From Chrysaora quinquecirrha (taxonomy: Eukaryota; Cnidaria; Scyphozoa; Semaeostomeae; Pelagiidae): a stretch of DNA of 64,000 nucleotides. Shown piece after piece: positions 12,478-24,173 of this stretch. Numbering within the stretch: the stretch's first letter is position 1; the number at the start of each line of letters is the position of its first letter. The translations under genes were made by a program, and so were the position numbers. The stretch is from the NCBI GenBank assembly GCA_014526335.1, contig JACTAT010000029.1, forward strand, positions 1,665,372-1,729,371, read 5' to 3'. A model generated the notes under the pieces. The model saw only the letters and a program-made list of their open reading frames with translations, was not told where the DNA came from and did no database searches.

Positions 12478-12619
12478 CCTATCCAGTAAGCATAACAATC
12501 TTTTCATATTTCACTTGCTTATAACTATATCAAACTATTTCTAATGTTAGCAGGTTTAAACAGGCAGGGATACCTCTATCTATAGATATATCTAGGGCCT
12601 CTTATGCTTACTGGATAGG
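12478..12619. repeat. Short inverted-repeat element
   Basis: CCTATCCAGTAAGCATAA at 12478-12495 is perfectly inverted at 12602-12619, separated by 106 bases. It resembles a tiny MITE nested in the 11611-12900 element. Confidence 0.6.
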
Positions 12620-13255
12620 CCAACTCCCACCCCCCACCCTAAGTTAATATAATAGACAATTTGGATTTGTAGGTGCTAGAAATATTATCTCTACTCTAAA
12701 CATCCAACTAATTTATAGTAAGTGTGCATTCTGAGCTTGATTTTTCTAGAAGTGTAGTAAAATACCTATATTGTTAAGATATCAATGGTAATTAAGATTT
12801 CAGAAAATAGGGCGTGGCCTTCATTCTCCGAGAGACTGAAGGACGTGGTCAGCCAAAAATTTTCATGCTACAGTCAGATTTTCTACTGGATCCGCCTCTG
12901 TAAAAGGTTTCAGTCGGGTTTCAGTCTCGATGCACTTAGGGTGCTAAGAAGAAGAGGTTTAATACTTTGTCATTCAATTCTTTCTTTCTTATTCCAACAT
13001 GGCTAATGTCAAACATGCATAATTTTACGGTATATTCTTGGAGTTTCAGGTCTTCGCAAGAACTCAAGATTTGTTTTCTCAGGTGAAAAATCCCAATGTC
13101 AGACGAAGACAATGAAAAATAAAAGCTACATTTCTTGCATCTTCGTTTATCATTATCATTCATCATTACAGTGGCAGCAAATCATGTTTTCAAATACAAT
13201 TCAGCAATATTCATCAAAGATACATTCAGATTAACAGATAAATGTGTGACAAAGT

Positions 13256-14596
13256 TCAAACTTCTTTGCAGAGGGAACAGGCCTTGTCGATACATTTTGT
13301 AAATGGTGGACACTTCGGTTGAGTGTTGTTTAGCGTGCATCTTGTGATCTGTGGACGCCATGTGAGGAAACGGCCAGAGCTAACATTCTTAGTGTCGACT
13401 CGAAGCTGCCACATACATCCACCTGTAAAGGCTTCTTGGTTGTCGTAATTCTCGCAGGTGAAGATGATACGTGTTGTTCCAGATTGACTTCGCGTCCAAG
13501 CAGTTGAAAGTGAGGTGGAAACTTTAGTTGACACTGTTGCACTTCCAAACAAGAGGCCTCCCCCCATTGATGCACCAACTTCGATGGTGACTGTGTTTGT
13601 TATCGTTGATGAATACTCGACAGTGTTTGAAATCCACTGGGAAACCTTTCCATTTTGATTGCAACCGACCATTACCCAAACGGCGTTCGGGGCCGTCCAC
13701 TTGTCAGTTACAAACTTCAGGCGCTGGTCAGCAAGACCTTCACAACGGTAGGTGCTAACACCACCTCTGCCATCTGTTCTGTGCACATCCAGATATTGAC
13801 CGGACTTTTTATTCATGAAAGCGCAGTGGTCTCCGTTGCAAAGCTGAGCCGGTCGAGACCACATCTGGTCACGGCGATCTTCACAAAAGTAGATTCCAAT
13901 ATTGCCTGTTCCATCACCCCCAGATACATCAAGGCAACGTCTTGACTTCTCGTTGACAACTTCACCATTCTCGTAGAATCGAAACCATTGATCTTTCTTG
14001 TCTTCACAGTTGTACATGTTCACATTCCCTTTACCATCATCTCCGTCAACATCAAGACACTGATTCGATTTTTCGTTTCGGAGCTTCCCAAATGCAATTT
14101 CTTTTCCTCGTGATCGGAAATAGAAATATTGGTCATCTTCATTTTCGCAGTGATACACGCCAATATTGCCATGGCCATCTTTCCCACTAACATCGAGGCA
14201 TTTATTTGACTCCAAACTTATGATCTCTTTTGCCTCCTGCACGATTCCTCCAGCATCTGTGAATTTCTTTCATCTCCCAAATTTCCATTTCTGGCGAGGA
14301 GGAATGCTTGGGTAATGCTGGCATGCTGATGATTCAACATTGCCGTTGGTTGGCGTGAAGCAGAAATTTCTTGCACTGTTGCGAATTGTGCCATCTCCAC
14401 AAAGAATGATTTGCTGGTCATCATCACCTTCACATCCATATGTCATCACGTTTCCTGCTCCGTCCTTTCCATCTATATCAACGCATTGTTTCGACTTTAT
14501 AACTCGAAGCTCACCAATCACCAGTGGATTTGTGCACAAGACTTGTGCATAAGATGTCACAAATAAGGACGAAAGTATAACGATCAAACAAATCAT
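13256..14596 (-). pseudogene. Secreted ricin-B-type beta-trefoil lectin, nonsense-interrupted copy
   Basis: Single-exon frame of 447 codons, the same length as the intact paralogue at 37158-38498, but codon 109 (14270-14272) is TGA where the paralogue has TCA. The reading frame continues unbroken afterwards to 13256. The first part encodes a signal peptide and the first two trefoil repeats. The second part, which could restart at a Met at 14242, holds four more repeats and the C-terminal domain. Apart from a few substitutions the protein is nearly identical to its paralogue, so loss is recent or the stop is suppressed. On the coding strand a pyrimidine-rich TTTTTTCTAG lies just before the ATG, suggesting a 5' UTR intron. 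Alternative products are a 108-residue secreted fragment or a single-base error. Confidence 0.8.
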
Positions 14597-14879
14597 TATT
14601 TACCTAGAAAAAATTTGAAATGATAATTTATACAGAAATTTGTTTAATCTGATCTTAATTTGCTATATTGGCAAGGAGGATGGGGTCAAAATAAGCGGGG
14701 GTATTGACATCTTTTTGAGAAATGTTGCGACCCATGTAAAAAAACCATGGCCCATTACAAACAACAAATCTTTTGGCAACTAAAGTTTTAGGCTGACAGA
14801 AAGCATGTTCCGCAAAAGTGCCCTTTTTTCCTATAAATGCCTTGGATAGACAAGGTCTCGTTCTGATTCGAAAGCCACT

Positions 14880-15113
14880 TAAAAAGGGCCAAATGTTAGC
14901 CAACTGTCGACTAGTTTGTAGCACTCGGAAAATTTTAGCATCCATTTAAAAGGATTGCGTACCTAACACACAGAAAGCCCGGTCATAATCCTTCTCGCAG
15001 TGCGATGCAGTGCACGTAGGTCATACGTCCAAAAGATTATGAGATAGAGTGAAACAACACGTCCCTACTAATATCCGTTAGTACAAAGAGAGCAACCACC
15101 CTCGACAACCTAG
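14880..15113 (+). pseudogene. Penelope-like element GIY-YIG endonuclease remnant
   Basis: Broken frames match the endonuclease segments at 35540 and 38610. The shared pattern is a lysine-rich CVPN-like lead-in, then a DAVHVGHTSKR-like YIG strand and a VKQHVPTNIR-like helix. Family knowledge: Penelope-like elements carry reverse transcriptase followed by a GIY-YIG nuclease. Only the nuclease part survives here, and it is cut off by the insertion at 15114. Confidence 0.6.
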
Positions 15114-15600
15114 CAGTCTGAATTTTGAGTAATCACAGCAAAACAGAAGGTCAGAAATTCTGTTATAAACAGTACGGGAGGGTTGTAAATTTACATAAAA
15201 CAGTCTGCATTATGTTGTCTCGAGACGAATCTAACTATAAACTGAAAACTTTTCATCAAAGCTCATAAACTGACTCCACTGTTTAGCAGTGAATTATTAC
15301 GAAATTCAGAAAATGAAACGAATTATGCAGGCATGATGTACTTGCTTTCAAGTGTTGTTGATCTTCACAACAGAGAACGGAAGAATGCTAAAGTAAGCAT
15401 AATTGGCATTGTTATTTGATGGACTGCGAAATTGAATAAGGAGCAACCAAGCGGGATGCCAAGTTCTACAGTTCTCCACACAGTTCTCCACACAGTTCTC
15501 CATCTTCAAATGTAAATATCTCCTCGTTGCTTGAAAGACTGCACTTGTAACTTTGTAATTCTGTATTATTTCATGTCTACTTTAAGATTTTCAACAGAGT
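15114..15600. repeat. Long direct repeat, first copy
   Basis: 487 bases nearly identical to 16209-16683, in the same orientation, beginning CAGTCTGAATTTTGAG and ending CAACAGAGT. It contains a short tandem array of AGTTCTCCACAC near 15470-15500. The spacer (15601-16208) shows no coding. Inverted GGAGAACTGTC motifs occur in the spacer at about 15702 and 15855. Confidence 0.85.
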
Positions 15601-16208
15601 TCGACTGCCAATGCATGGCAAAGTATATTTCTCACAGTTCTCCACCTGTTTTTAAAGATAGGTTTTCACCAGCTGTATTGTTTACTTACTACAGAGAGTG
15701 GAGAACTGTCAGAAAACGAACTCAGAAGGAATGATAAAAAAGGGAAAATTAGTTTATAACATGAAATACCCCTAGAAATGTATTGTCGGATAGCGAGAAG
15801 TATGGGAAAATTATTTGGACTTGAGTTATTCCACTTTTATGCGGTAGAAAATGATGGAGAACTGTCAGTTTCTTAGATGTCAAGCAGCGGCAGACGCATC
15901 GCTTGAATTGTGGTCTACAGAACGGTTCTAAAGATGCATTTGAATGATAAAAGTATTGCTTCTGCAGCTGAAAAATGTGTACCGTTGCCTCTTATGATTT
16001 TGCGATGTTGGAAAGTGAATTACGGCCTTTTTCAAAGTATTCCTTCACTTTTCAATGAATTTTCACATTTTGCAAAATTTTGCCCCTGACCCCCCAAAGC
16101 CCCCAAAATATAAAGTCATTCCTCCTATTTACAATAAACATCACTTGAGCCTTTTGAGTCTTTCCATTCTTGAGAAAAACACAATTTTGATTTCTGCTCT
16201 TGCTCAGA

Positions 16209-16683
16209 CAGTCTGAATTTTGAGAAAACAGAAGGTCAGAAATTCTGTTATAAACAGTAAGGAGGGTTGTAAATTTACATAAAACAGTCTGCATTATGTT
16301 GTCTCGAGACGAATCTAACTATAAACTGAAAACTTTTCATCAAAGCTCATAAACTGACTCCACTGTTTAGCAGTGAATTATTACGAAATTCAGAAAATGA
16401 AACGAATTATGCAGGCATGATGTACTTGCTTTCAAGTGTTGTTGATCTTCACAACAGAGAACGGAAGAATGCTAAAGTAAGCATAATTGGCATTGTTATT
16501 TGATGGACTGCGAAATTGAATAAGGAGCAACCAAGCGGAATGCCAAGTTCTACAGTTCTCCACACAGTTCTTCCACAGTTCTCCATCTTCAAATGTAAAT
16601 ATCTCCTCGTTGCTTGAAAGACTGCACTTGTAACTTTGTAATTCTGTATTATTTCATGTCTACTTTAAGATTTTCAACAGAGT
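16209..16683. repeat. Long direct repeat, second copy
   Basis: 475 bases, partner of 15114-15600, with a shortened AGTTCTCCACAC array. It is followed immediately by a segment of about 57 bases (16684-16740) that is inverted relative to the right segmental copy. No target duplication matching an LTR element was found at the outer borders. Confidence 0.85.
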
Positions 16684-18478
16684 GGATTCTAAAACTTCTA
16701 AGTGAAAAGAAATCTGTTTGCTAATGATTTTAAAGCAATCTTCACTGTAATTTATCTTTTAAAAACAATGCCAATTCGGCTTTAGATTCTTATTAGTGCA
16801 TTTCGATTTACATCTGGATATCAATACCTAATTAGTCAATCGTTTTGGTATGTTTCTGACGTTAATATACTGTGAGGAGTCTCAATCAAAAATAGCTTTT
16901 AATTATGTCCAGAGATTTTTCCGCTGTTGTTTGCAATTTAGAATTTTGCACCACTCAAAACTATGCAGGTAAGATTGATAAAGAACTTGACCAAATAAAG
17001 TGATCGCAATCTAGTTTTAATCAGTGTTTGAAGTCGAATTTTGTCTTTCAATTGCTCATGGAAAAACAGCATTTACTTTTTACAGCCCACTATTATCATC
17101 TCAAAGGTTTTGGTGGCCCCTGCATATATCCTCCTTCCCATCCCATAGTAGATACTACTTCTGTCAATAAGTGTGAAAATATCTTAAAAAAAAACTAAAA
17201 AATACCTATATCATTCCTCGTAAATCTCAATAAATCAAAAAAAAAACAAACCCAACAAGCAAAGGTACTTAAAAATCCCGGAAATCTCGTACACTATTCC
17301 CAAATTGCACAGTGGCTACAAAATTGATTGAAGATAACAACATTAAGGACGTCAGCCATTATCGCACTTTGATTTAGGTATTAGGATACTATTCAAATCA
17401 CTTCAGAGATTAAGGCTGGGGATTAACGCCATAGCAGCATCTATATTACTTTTCGGTTTCCAGAAATTCTTTCAGTAGATAGATATTGCAATAACATAAC
17501 CAAACAGCATTATTCTTTGAGATTGTGAAGGGCGTGGTCAAAGGAGTGGCTATCAGCGGAAAACGAGATTTCAGGCTAGAATTTCCTTTCTTGAACAAGC
17601 AAATGGTCTTGGGAATTTTCTGAATATGATGTTTAAGGAAGCTATTTCAAACAGAGCCTGTTTATGGATGTTAGAACCAATCCCTTTGTCATAATGATCC
17701 AAATAAATGAAAATACAATGTCCTTTACGATCTAGGTGCTAAGGCTAACTCTAAGCTGAAAACCTTTGAGTTTCAAGGCTATGGGACTATCCAACAGGGA
17801 AATATTACTTATCATAAAGAGAGGAGAATGCGGTGGTGTGGAAAAAGTGGACAAAGCTTTTCATTATTCCTATTCTTTTTGTACCTTAATTGTCGATACC
17901 TTGGATCTGTCATCGTGTAATACTGGCAAATTAAATGAATAAGATTTTCTTTGCAATTCTAACTAGAATTAGGCAAGTTGGGCAATTTTTTGGTTTAGTT
18001 GCTATCTGGAGCTAATTGCTAAGTGTCTTGTGAAAGCATTTGCATCCTAGTTGTGCTTTGTGTTAGAGTATGGAACGACAATAGTGTCTGCGGTGATGAG
18101 GACTATCAGAGCTTGTGAAAGGCCGAGTAATGCCTTTTTATTTGTTGTTTATGATAGTTCACGCAACAGTATTAATTTAGTCTTAGAAATTAGTGTGCAT
18201 TAGATGAAGCGATGCTCATTAAGTAATTAAGTTTTGGAATGCAAAGTTTAATTAAGCCATGATGATTAGGGACGATGATTATATTCATGTCCATTAGCTT
18301 TTGGATTAAGACCAAAATGTTACCAGGAGTAACTAGAGAGGAAGAATCTTTGCATCAGATTATAAGTATTTTAAACAGACAAATCATGTTTAGATTTAGA
18401 GTATGTTAGAGTATAATTTGGACCCTATTGTTCTTCGTATTTATAAACATGATGCTTTAGGTTGGAGAAAAAGGAGAG

Positions 18479-18718
18479 TTGTGGTTCAATGGCAGGGACT
18501 GGTTAAGTCACCTCCCAGAACCACATGTAACATATCGATATGGTAATGTGAATATATCAGAGCTGTTATCTTTGTCTGGCTATCCTCTTTGTGGACATAC
18601 ATGCAGCATATACGGACCGCTCGCAGCTGACAAAAAACGTTTTAGCTACATTGGTGTCAGGTCAGGGATTATTCTGAAGATGCTCGAAACAGATCTCAAA
18701 CCAAATTTTAGAGGATAG
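18479..18718 (+). other. 79-codon ORF retained in both segmental copies (coding doubtful)
   Basis: The ORF has a homologue at 41976-42212 (78 codons). Both keep start and stop, and the only indel is a multiple of three. No family is recognised, and there is no signal peptide or membrane segment. Most differences between the copies change the amino acid, which argues against purifying selection. It is listed because the open frame survives in both copies. Confidence 0.2.
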
Positions 18719-19691
18719 ATAGCAAACAATGGAGTAGAGATGATGAGAAAATAATGCAAAGACGTGACTCAAAGACTCGGATCGGTGATATTGAAGAACT
18801 TGGTAAGAATGATGACGTAAATGGACACGTTCGGACACATGATTAAGCTCTGACATTTCTTTTAACATAGTATTTTGCGATTTGATAGGCGACGTATGTC
18901 TTTTGACACCAAACGAGTAACGCACAACCTAAACAAACATTTATTTTGTTGATGCTGCAGAGAGCGTGCATTTTGACCGATGAAGGCGACGAAAACCTTA
19001 TCTATGAGATTAGCAGTTCGAGCACCCTGAAAAATCAACCTAAATGCATTTGTTATCAAGCTAAGAGAACTCTTTGAACTATGTGTCTTCAAACTGAGTG
19101 CATTGTGTCGTGTCTTCGAACTTAGTTTATTGTATTGTATTAAGAAAGTGTATTGTTTAAATATATTTATTGATCCATCCAGTTGCTTACAATTAAAGGT
19201 CCTCTTGTCATACATAGATAAATAGACTAAATTAATTTGGATTTAAGGGTTGTGTCCATATCAAAATCAAAAAGACACTTTTTGGAAAAACATCAGGAGC
19301 TGTAGTTAAACTCAGACCAAAGGAGCTGTAGTTGAACTCAGACCAACCAATGCAAAGTGTACAATATGAATCTAGCCTCCCGTTATTAACTCATGCATTT
19401 CAGCGATCATTTATGCTATTGGTTCCTCGCAAGAATAATTTTTGGGCAGAATTCTGGCGTTTACTCTCAAGCGAAAAAAGTTTCAAGTAACGTTTTAAGT
19501 AAGCAATATGAATTCTAAAAAGTTTGGTCGCCAATCATGTTTGAAATTTACACTAAATGAATCTATGGAAACCAAAAAGTTTTTATATTCTTATTTAGCT
19601 ACAATAAATAAAATGTATGGAAAAATCTAATATTTACAGTAATAGCTACTGAATAATAAACGAGAGAATTTCAACAAAACTTGCATTTCAG

Positions 19692-19861
19692 TGACTGGAG
19701 TGCACCACATTTTCATCAAATATCAACTATGCAATAATCTCAACAATGTTCTACTTGGATAACATCCAATTGAACGACCTTTGCGTATATTAAGCAGATC
19801 ATTGCAGTCTCTGCTTCTACACCTAAAAGTTTACGGCAAGATTTTTGGTTTTACAAAGGCA
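19692..19861 (+). pseudogene. Decayed terminal-exon-like block (left segmental copy)
   Basis: Homologous to 43273-43449, which has an open 58-residue frame behind a TTTCAG acceptor. Here the acceptor-like TTTCAG is kept, but the frame opens with TGA and has further stops. The protein family is unknown. Confidence 0.3.
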
Positions 19862-20458
19862 CCTTAATTAGTGGCTGCTAAAGTGAGTAGCAAAACAACT
19901 TTAAGGAAAGATAGTAATATTCCAAATTACTACAATTTTTCTTTGAACCTTACCTTCGACTTCCTATGAAAGATCTTCAGGCTTTGACAATTTCAATCTG
20001 TTCTCCGACAATAAACCAGAGGAACTAATAACATCTCGCTCGAGTTTTGTATTTAAAATGATCACAATAAGAGCCTGTCAACTTATCAACTTGTCAGTCA
20101 AACAGACAAATTCAATGTAATGCCGTCCTAAAGCTAGAAACTCGTACACTAGAAACACTCATACACTTGAAACTAGCATTTAAAAACGGTAAGCATAATC
20201 ATAGCATGGACTCTAACACAACAAACAAAATCGTGAATTCACTCTACTTTAAAAGTTCTGAGTGTTTTTTGGCACTTTAGACACTTCAGAATCAAGAGCA
20301 AACGAAAAATATAAGAAAAACAATCTTCTGGAGTATTAAAACTCTCAGAATTGCTTTTTCAGTTGCTATGCACCTTGCATTACGTAAACATTCACTTTGG
20401 AATGAAAATAATGCCAAGTATACTAATTCTTTCTAGAGCCATAAAGAAGTCTATCTTA

Positions 20459-20518
20459 GCCTGTGTGCAGCCGAAAGAGTAGTCTTTACGAAAAAAGAGT
20501 TTGAGGCTGCACGCAGGC
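20459..20518. repeat. Small inverted-repeat element
   Basis: GCCTGTGTGCAGCC at 20459-20472 pairs with GGCTGCACGCAGGC at 20505-20518 (one mismatch in 14). The corresponding part of the right segmental copy lacks it, consistent with a small mobile insertion. Confidence 0.5.
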
Positions 20519-20539
20519 GTGTCTATCTAGGGCTACCAA

Positions 20540-23500
20540 GAATGACATTAATCATAAACAGGAATTCAATTTCTAGTTAAGAATCGGTGCAGTACATTTT
20601 TTATCTGTTTATTTTTGATACACTTTTCTCATTGCTCATATTAGCTTCTTTTTGTTCATTTATGGAATTTTAACGCTTATAGAAATGGGTATATTTTTGG
20701 CTTCTAACAATTTTTCTTTTGGGGGGGAGTAATTCGCAGCCCCAGTGATACTTTGGTTAAGGTAGAATATTATCAACAGGCAGCAAACAACTTAAATTTT
20801 GTGACTTCATGATGACACAATAAATTCCTCGATGAAGATAAAAGATCCTGGTACCAAAATTGCCAAAAATGTCTCCGACAAAAGTTTTTGAACGTTAATA
20901 TCAAGGCGTTAAAATTATTAATTCCCATTAACTTCGAAACACACACCAAAACATGGATTACGATTAAATGTATTTACAACTTGCTCGGATTTCAGTCACT
21001 TTTAATTCAAACAATGATTTTGTAAGAATATGCTTGCAATCTGTACAACGTGCGGGTTTTGATTTTAATTCTATTGAGTTTGAGTACAGTGACCCTGAGT
21101 ATAGAAGATCAAAATTTTTTATTGTTAGTTGAAAGCTTTTAATTGAGTTAAAAAAGCATTTTAAGTTCAAGAAAACATTGCTTCTTAGTTTGAGTTTCCA
21201 ACTTTTAGCTAAGGTCGGAAACATTTGACGGGTTTCATTTTAAACTCCATTTCAATGGCAACCGATTTGTTGCCAAGTGATTGACATAGACAATAGTAAA
21301 TGATAACAAGATTCTCAATTTGAACTCTTCATAGTATTGAGCAAGAAACTGACGCTTGGTTGATGTTCTTCTGTCAGCTTTTTGATTTTGTTGCTCTGAT
21401 AGAAATGACGTATCAAGATGATAACTCTTTAGTCAGTGGTGTATCGAAGGGAGGTGGTATTGAGCGGTGGAGGATAGAAAATGTTCTGAATTGCCATGGC
21501 GAGGTATGATTAAAACAACCTGAGGGTGGAAAACATCCTCAACTAAATGCCCTGGGATTCTTAATTTCTTTAGTCTGCGAAGTTTTAAGGAGTTAACACA
21601 TAAACAGAACTTTCAAAATTTACCCTAAAAACCTGCAGTGAAGTTTAGGATCCGAACCGATACCTCATAAAGGACGGCAATAGAAAAATGGGCGATGAAA
21701 CGGTTCCAAATTACAAATAATGAGATTTCACTCAACGCTTGATTGATATGCAGTATCTTCAGGTTGGCTTCATGCAATTACATCGTCTACGATTAGAACT
21801 ACATAAACAGAGATTATAGGACAAATGTCAACACCTTACAAGGAGAAACAAGAAAGTCGAAGACGCTTAAAGCTTACTGTGAATTATTGATTGATTTATT
21901 TAAGGTCGAGCTTATATGCTTAATCTTAAGCCTAAGCTTCAGCTCAATTTTGACGTCTATCTATGAAGTAAGAGTACGTGGATAAATTTTTTCTCGGCAC
22001 CAACAATCGACAAATCAACTCAACTCTCGTTTCTCTATAGTTAGATGCTACAAAGATTGAACTACTTGTGCAGATTGGCATAACAAAAATCACAGTTTCC
22101 CATGAAGAGTGCGAGGTTCAAAGCTTGTTAAAGAATCGAAGTGATAAGGAGAAGACCATGGCGATTTGTTGCGCTTGATAAGTATACACTAGAGCAAAAT
22201 GATGCTTGCGTCAATTTGAGAACAGTCAATGAAATAATGAAGGGATGCAGACATCAGATAAGAGAACACAAGCTCAATCGAATTGAATGTAAAATCATTA
22301 GGAATATTTTGTACTAGCACACAGGATGTATATATTTCTATTAAGCTAACTGTTTGCATTCCAGTCCAAAATATTAATCATTATTGACAAAATCTTTTCG
22401 AATGACACCTTGCAGCAAAATTTTCTACATAATCAGTAACAGGCTCAGATGCAGAGCTCAAGCATATTTCTTGAAATACAGATTCTTTCATCTAATGAGT
22501 AGCTAATTCCATTACGTACGTGTAATTTTTCCATATCTCACTGTCTACGTTGCGCAAGGTGGAGGAAACCTGAAAAAACAATATTCAGTGCTATTTACAG
22601 CTGGTTGATTGTTTTTATGTTTCGTTTATCTTGCTCTTGGTCCAGAAGTGCCATTTGATGCAGCGTCATTAGAAATGTGTACATTGCAGTGTTCTTCGTT
22701 TTAAAATTCCTGTTGCACACCGCGTGCCAGCTCCACAGAGTTGTCTGGAATTTGGCAATTAGCTAAAAAGCTTGTGTTATGAGTTTCTCAGAACTGAACT
22801 TTCAACCTCCATTTATTCCAACCCATATACTGGCGAAACCTTCCATGATTTATAAACCCTGCCTCGTATTATTCATAATAAATTAGACATCAAAGCCTCA
22901 GTTACAACATCCGGCTTTGGCGAGGCAGCGTACCATGGAATAAGTTTTTCCTACAATATCCTCCATATTATCTAATTAAAGTGGAGCAAAAATGACGCTT
23001 GTTCTACTTGAATTTTCGTGATTGTTTCAAAGTTTTCTGCTTGAAATTGAGAAATATTATAAGTCAATGTAGGTCTTGTGATTTTTTCGAGTAATTGAAG
23101 CGACCTGCCTGTAAGCAAACTCGGGTTGGTCCATTCCAAACACGCCTTGAAATTCTGTTCTAAAAAATAGGAACTCTGAAAATCCCTCCCCCCGTCTTTC
23201 AGCACGAAAGCTCACTTTCCTGTGTCATAGGTGTGACGTCAAACCTATGACACACCATTATTCTTGTGCTATGAGCATGTGGAGAAAGCTGAAACCAGCA
23301 AGTTGAAGCTCTTCTTACCCATCTAATATTTTTGTACTGAAGAGGTTTCAGTTTACTGTTTGAGTGACATAATGGCTTAATCTCATGTCAATCAGCTACA
23401 CGCCAGATTACAATGGCGACTTCGCAGCAGAATAATAATACAGTTATATAAAATAAAGAAAATTAAAAGGGAAAAAACTTCTTATTCAGAGCTCCACGTT

Positions 23501-23700
23501 TCCTAAATCCCATGGCAGCCTTGTGCTGCATGCTCTGTGAACCTAAACAGCAAGTACAAACTTACTGAAAATATTACAAAGCTATTTGAAAAATGTCAAA
23601 ATTGAATGTTGGTTGTCAAAAAGTGCCGGAGAAGGATTGATATCAAGAAGACAGACAACAGCCGACTGAATCAAGTGAATCGACTGAATCTGAATTGATA
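20540..23700. other. Gene-free DNA, partly within segmental duplication
   Basis: No supported exon. Homology to the right segmental copy continues in blocks to about 22,725. Two runs of short minus-strand ORFs (near 21000 and 23000) have no family match. Confidence 0.45.
23221..23254. repeat. Perfect 12-bp hairpin with CRE-like loop
   Basis: TGTGTCATAGGT (23221-23232) and ACCTATGACACA (23243-23254) are perfect inverted repeats. The 10-base loop contains the palindrome TGACGTCA, the CREB/ATF consensus. Confidence 0.6.
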
Positions 23701-23708
23701 TTAAGAAG

Positions 23709-23736
23709 TAAGACAACTTTTTGCAGACGACAGCCT
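23709..23736 (+). pseudogene. LINE reverse transcriptase fragment with FADD box (left of BEL insertion)
   Basis: A short open stretch translates as EVRQLFADDS and continues after the BEL element at 30057 as LLWDFE. FADD is the catalytic box C of non-LTR reverse transcriptases. The adjoining AGCCT is the target site duplicated by the BEL insertion. Confidence 0.65.
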
Positions 23737-24043
23737 TGATGAATATAACACAATATTCACGATATTTACGATATAGGGTTTCTGAAGACCAAGTGGTTCA
23801 TCAATGAAGACACCAAGTTTAGATTTTGCAATGTAGACTCATATTCCAAATTACTTACAAGAGATTCAATTTCAACAAGAATAAAATACTGTTCATACAA
23901 AAATTCAAAGTTCATCATCCAGATTCTCCAACGCCCACATTCCAAGTTTTTCAAAATCTCAATTCTCTGCCTCGTGGCGTTATTAATGCCAATCAAACGG
24001 TTGAATTTCAGTCCAAGACGAGGTTGACCTCGCAAATCCAACA
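23737..24043 (-). repeat. BEL 3' LTR
   Basis: 307 bp with TG...CA ends. The GGCGGGGGAGGA purine tract precedes it directly on the minus strand (+ strand 24044-24055), as expected for plus-strand priming of reverse transcription. Confidence 0.93.
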
Positions 24044-24173
24044 TCCTCCCCCGCCAGAAGGATTTGAGATTCCAGTTCCAGTTTTCAAAGATAAAATGAA
24101 AATAACATTTATAATTGCAAAAATGTTCTTCTTTTTTTTTTTTTTTTTTTTTCATAAATATGACATACAGTAC

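Larger units (their letters stand above)
11611..12900. mobile_element. Candidate hAT-like element with captured promoter-like core
   Basis: Inverted terminal repeats CAGAGGCGGATCCAG lie at 11611-11625 and, reversed, at 12886-12900. Homology continues inward on both sides (GCAGTCAGATTTTC versus ACAGTCAGATTTTC). The CAG-GGCG end is hAT-like. No exact 8-bp target duplication is visible (left AATTAAAA, right TAAAAGGT), so the insertion may be old. The interior has no transposase that I recognise, but holds an array of CCAAT motifs and a short hairpin. Confidence 0.6.
12960..22730. repeat. Segmental duplication, left copy
   Basis: Collinear with 36860-45790, in the same orientation. Shared landmarks include the lectin gene (13256-14596 / 37158-38498), Penelope remnants (14880 / 38610) and the block around 17270-17900 / 39640-41450. 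Others are the ORF at 18479 / 41976, the exon-like block at 19692 / 43273, and a final block near 22515-22725 / 45560-45775. Borders were read by eye and are approximate. Unique to this copy is an insertion of about 1.57 kb containing two direct repeats (15114-16683). Confidence 0.85.

Noticed and set aside
15114..16683. A complete LTR retrotransposon with 480-bp LTRs
   Set aside because: The direct repeats extend beyond TG...CA limits, there is no target duplication, and no primer site or coding in the 608-bp spacer.
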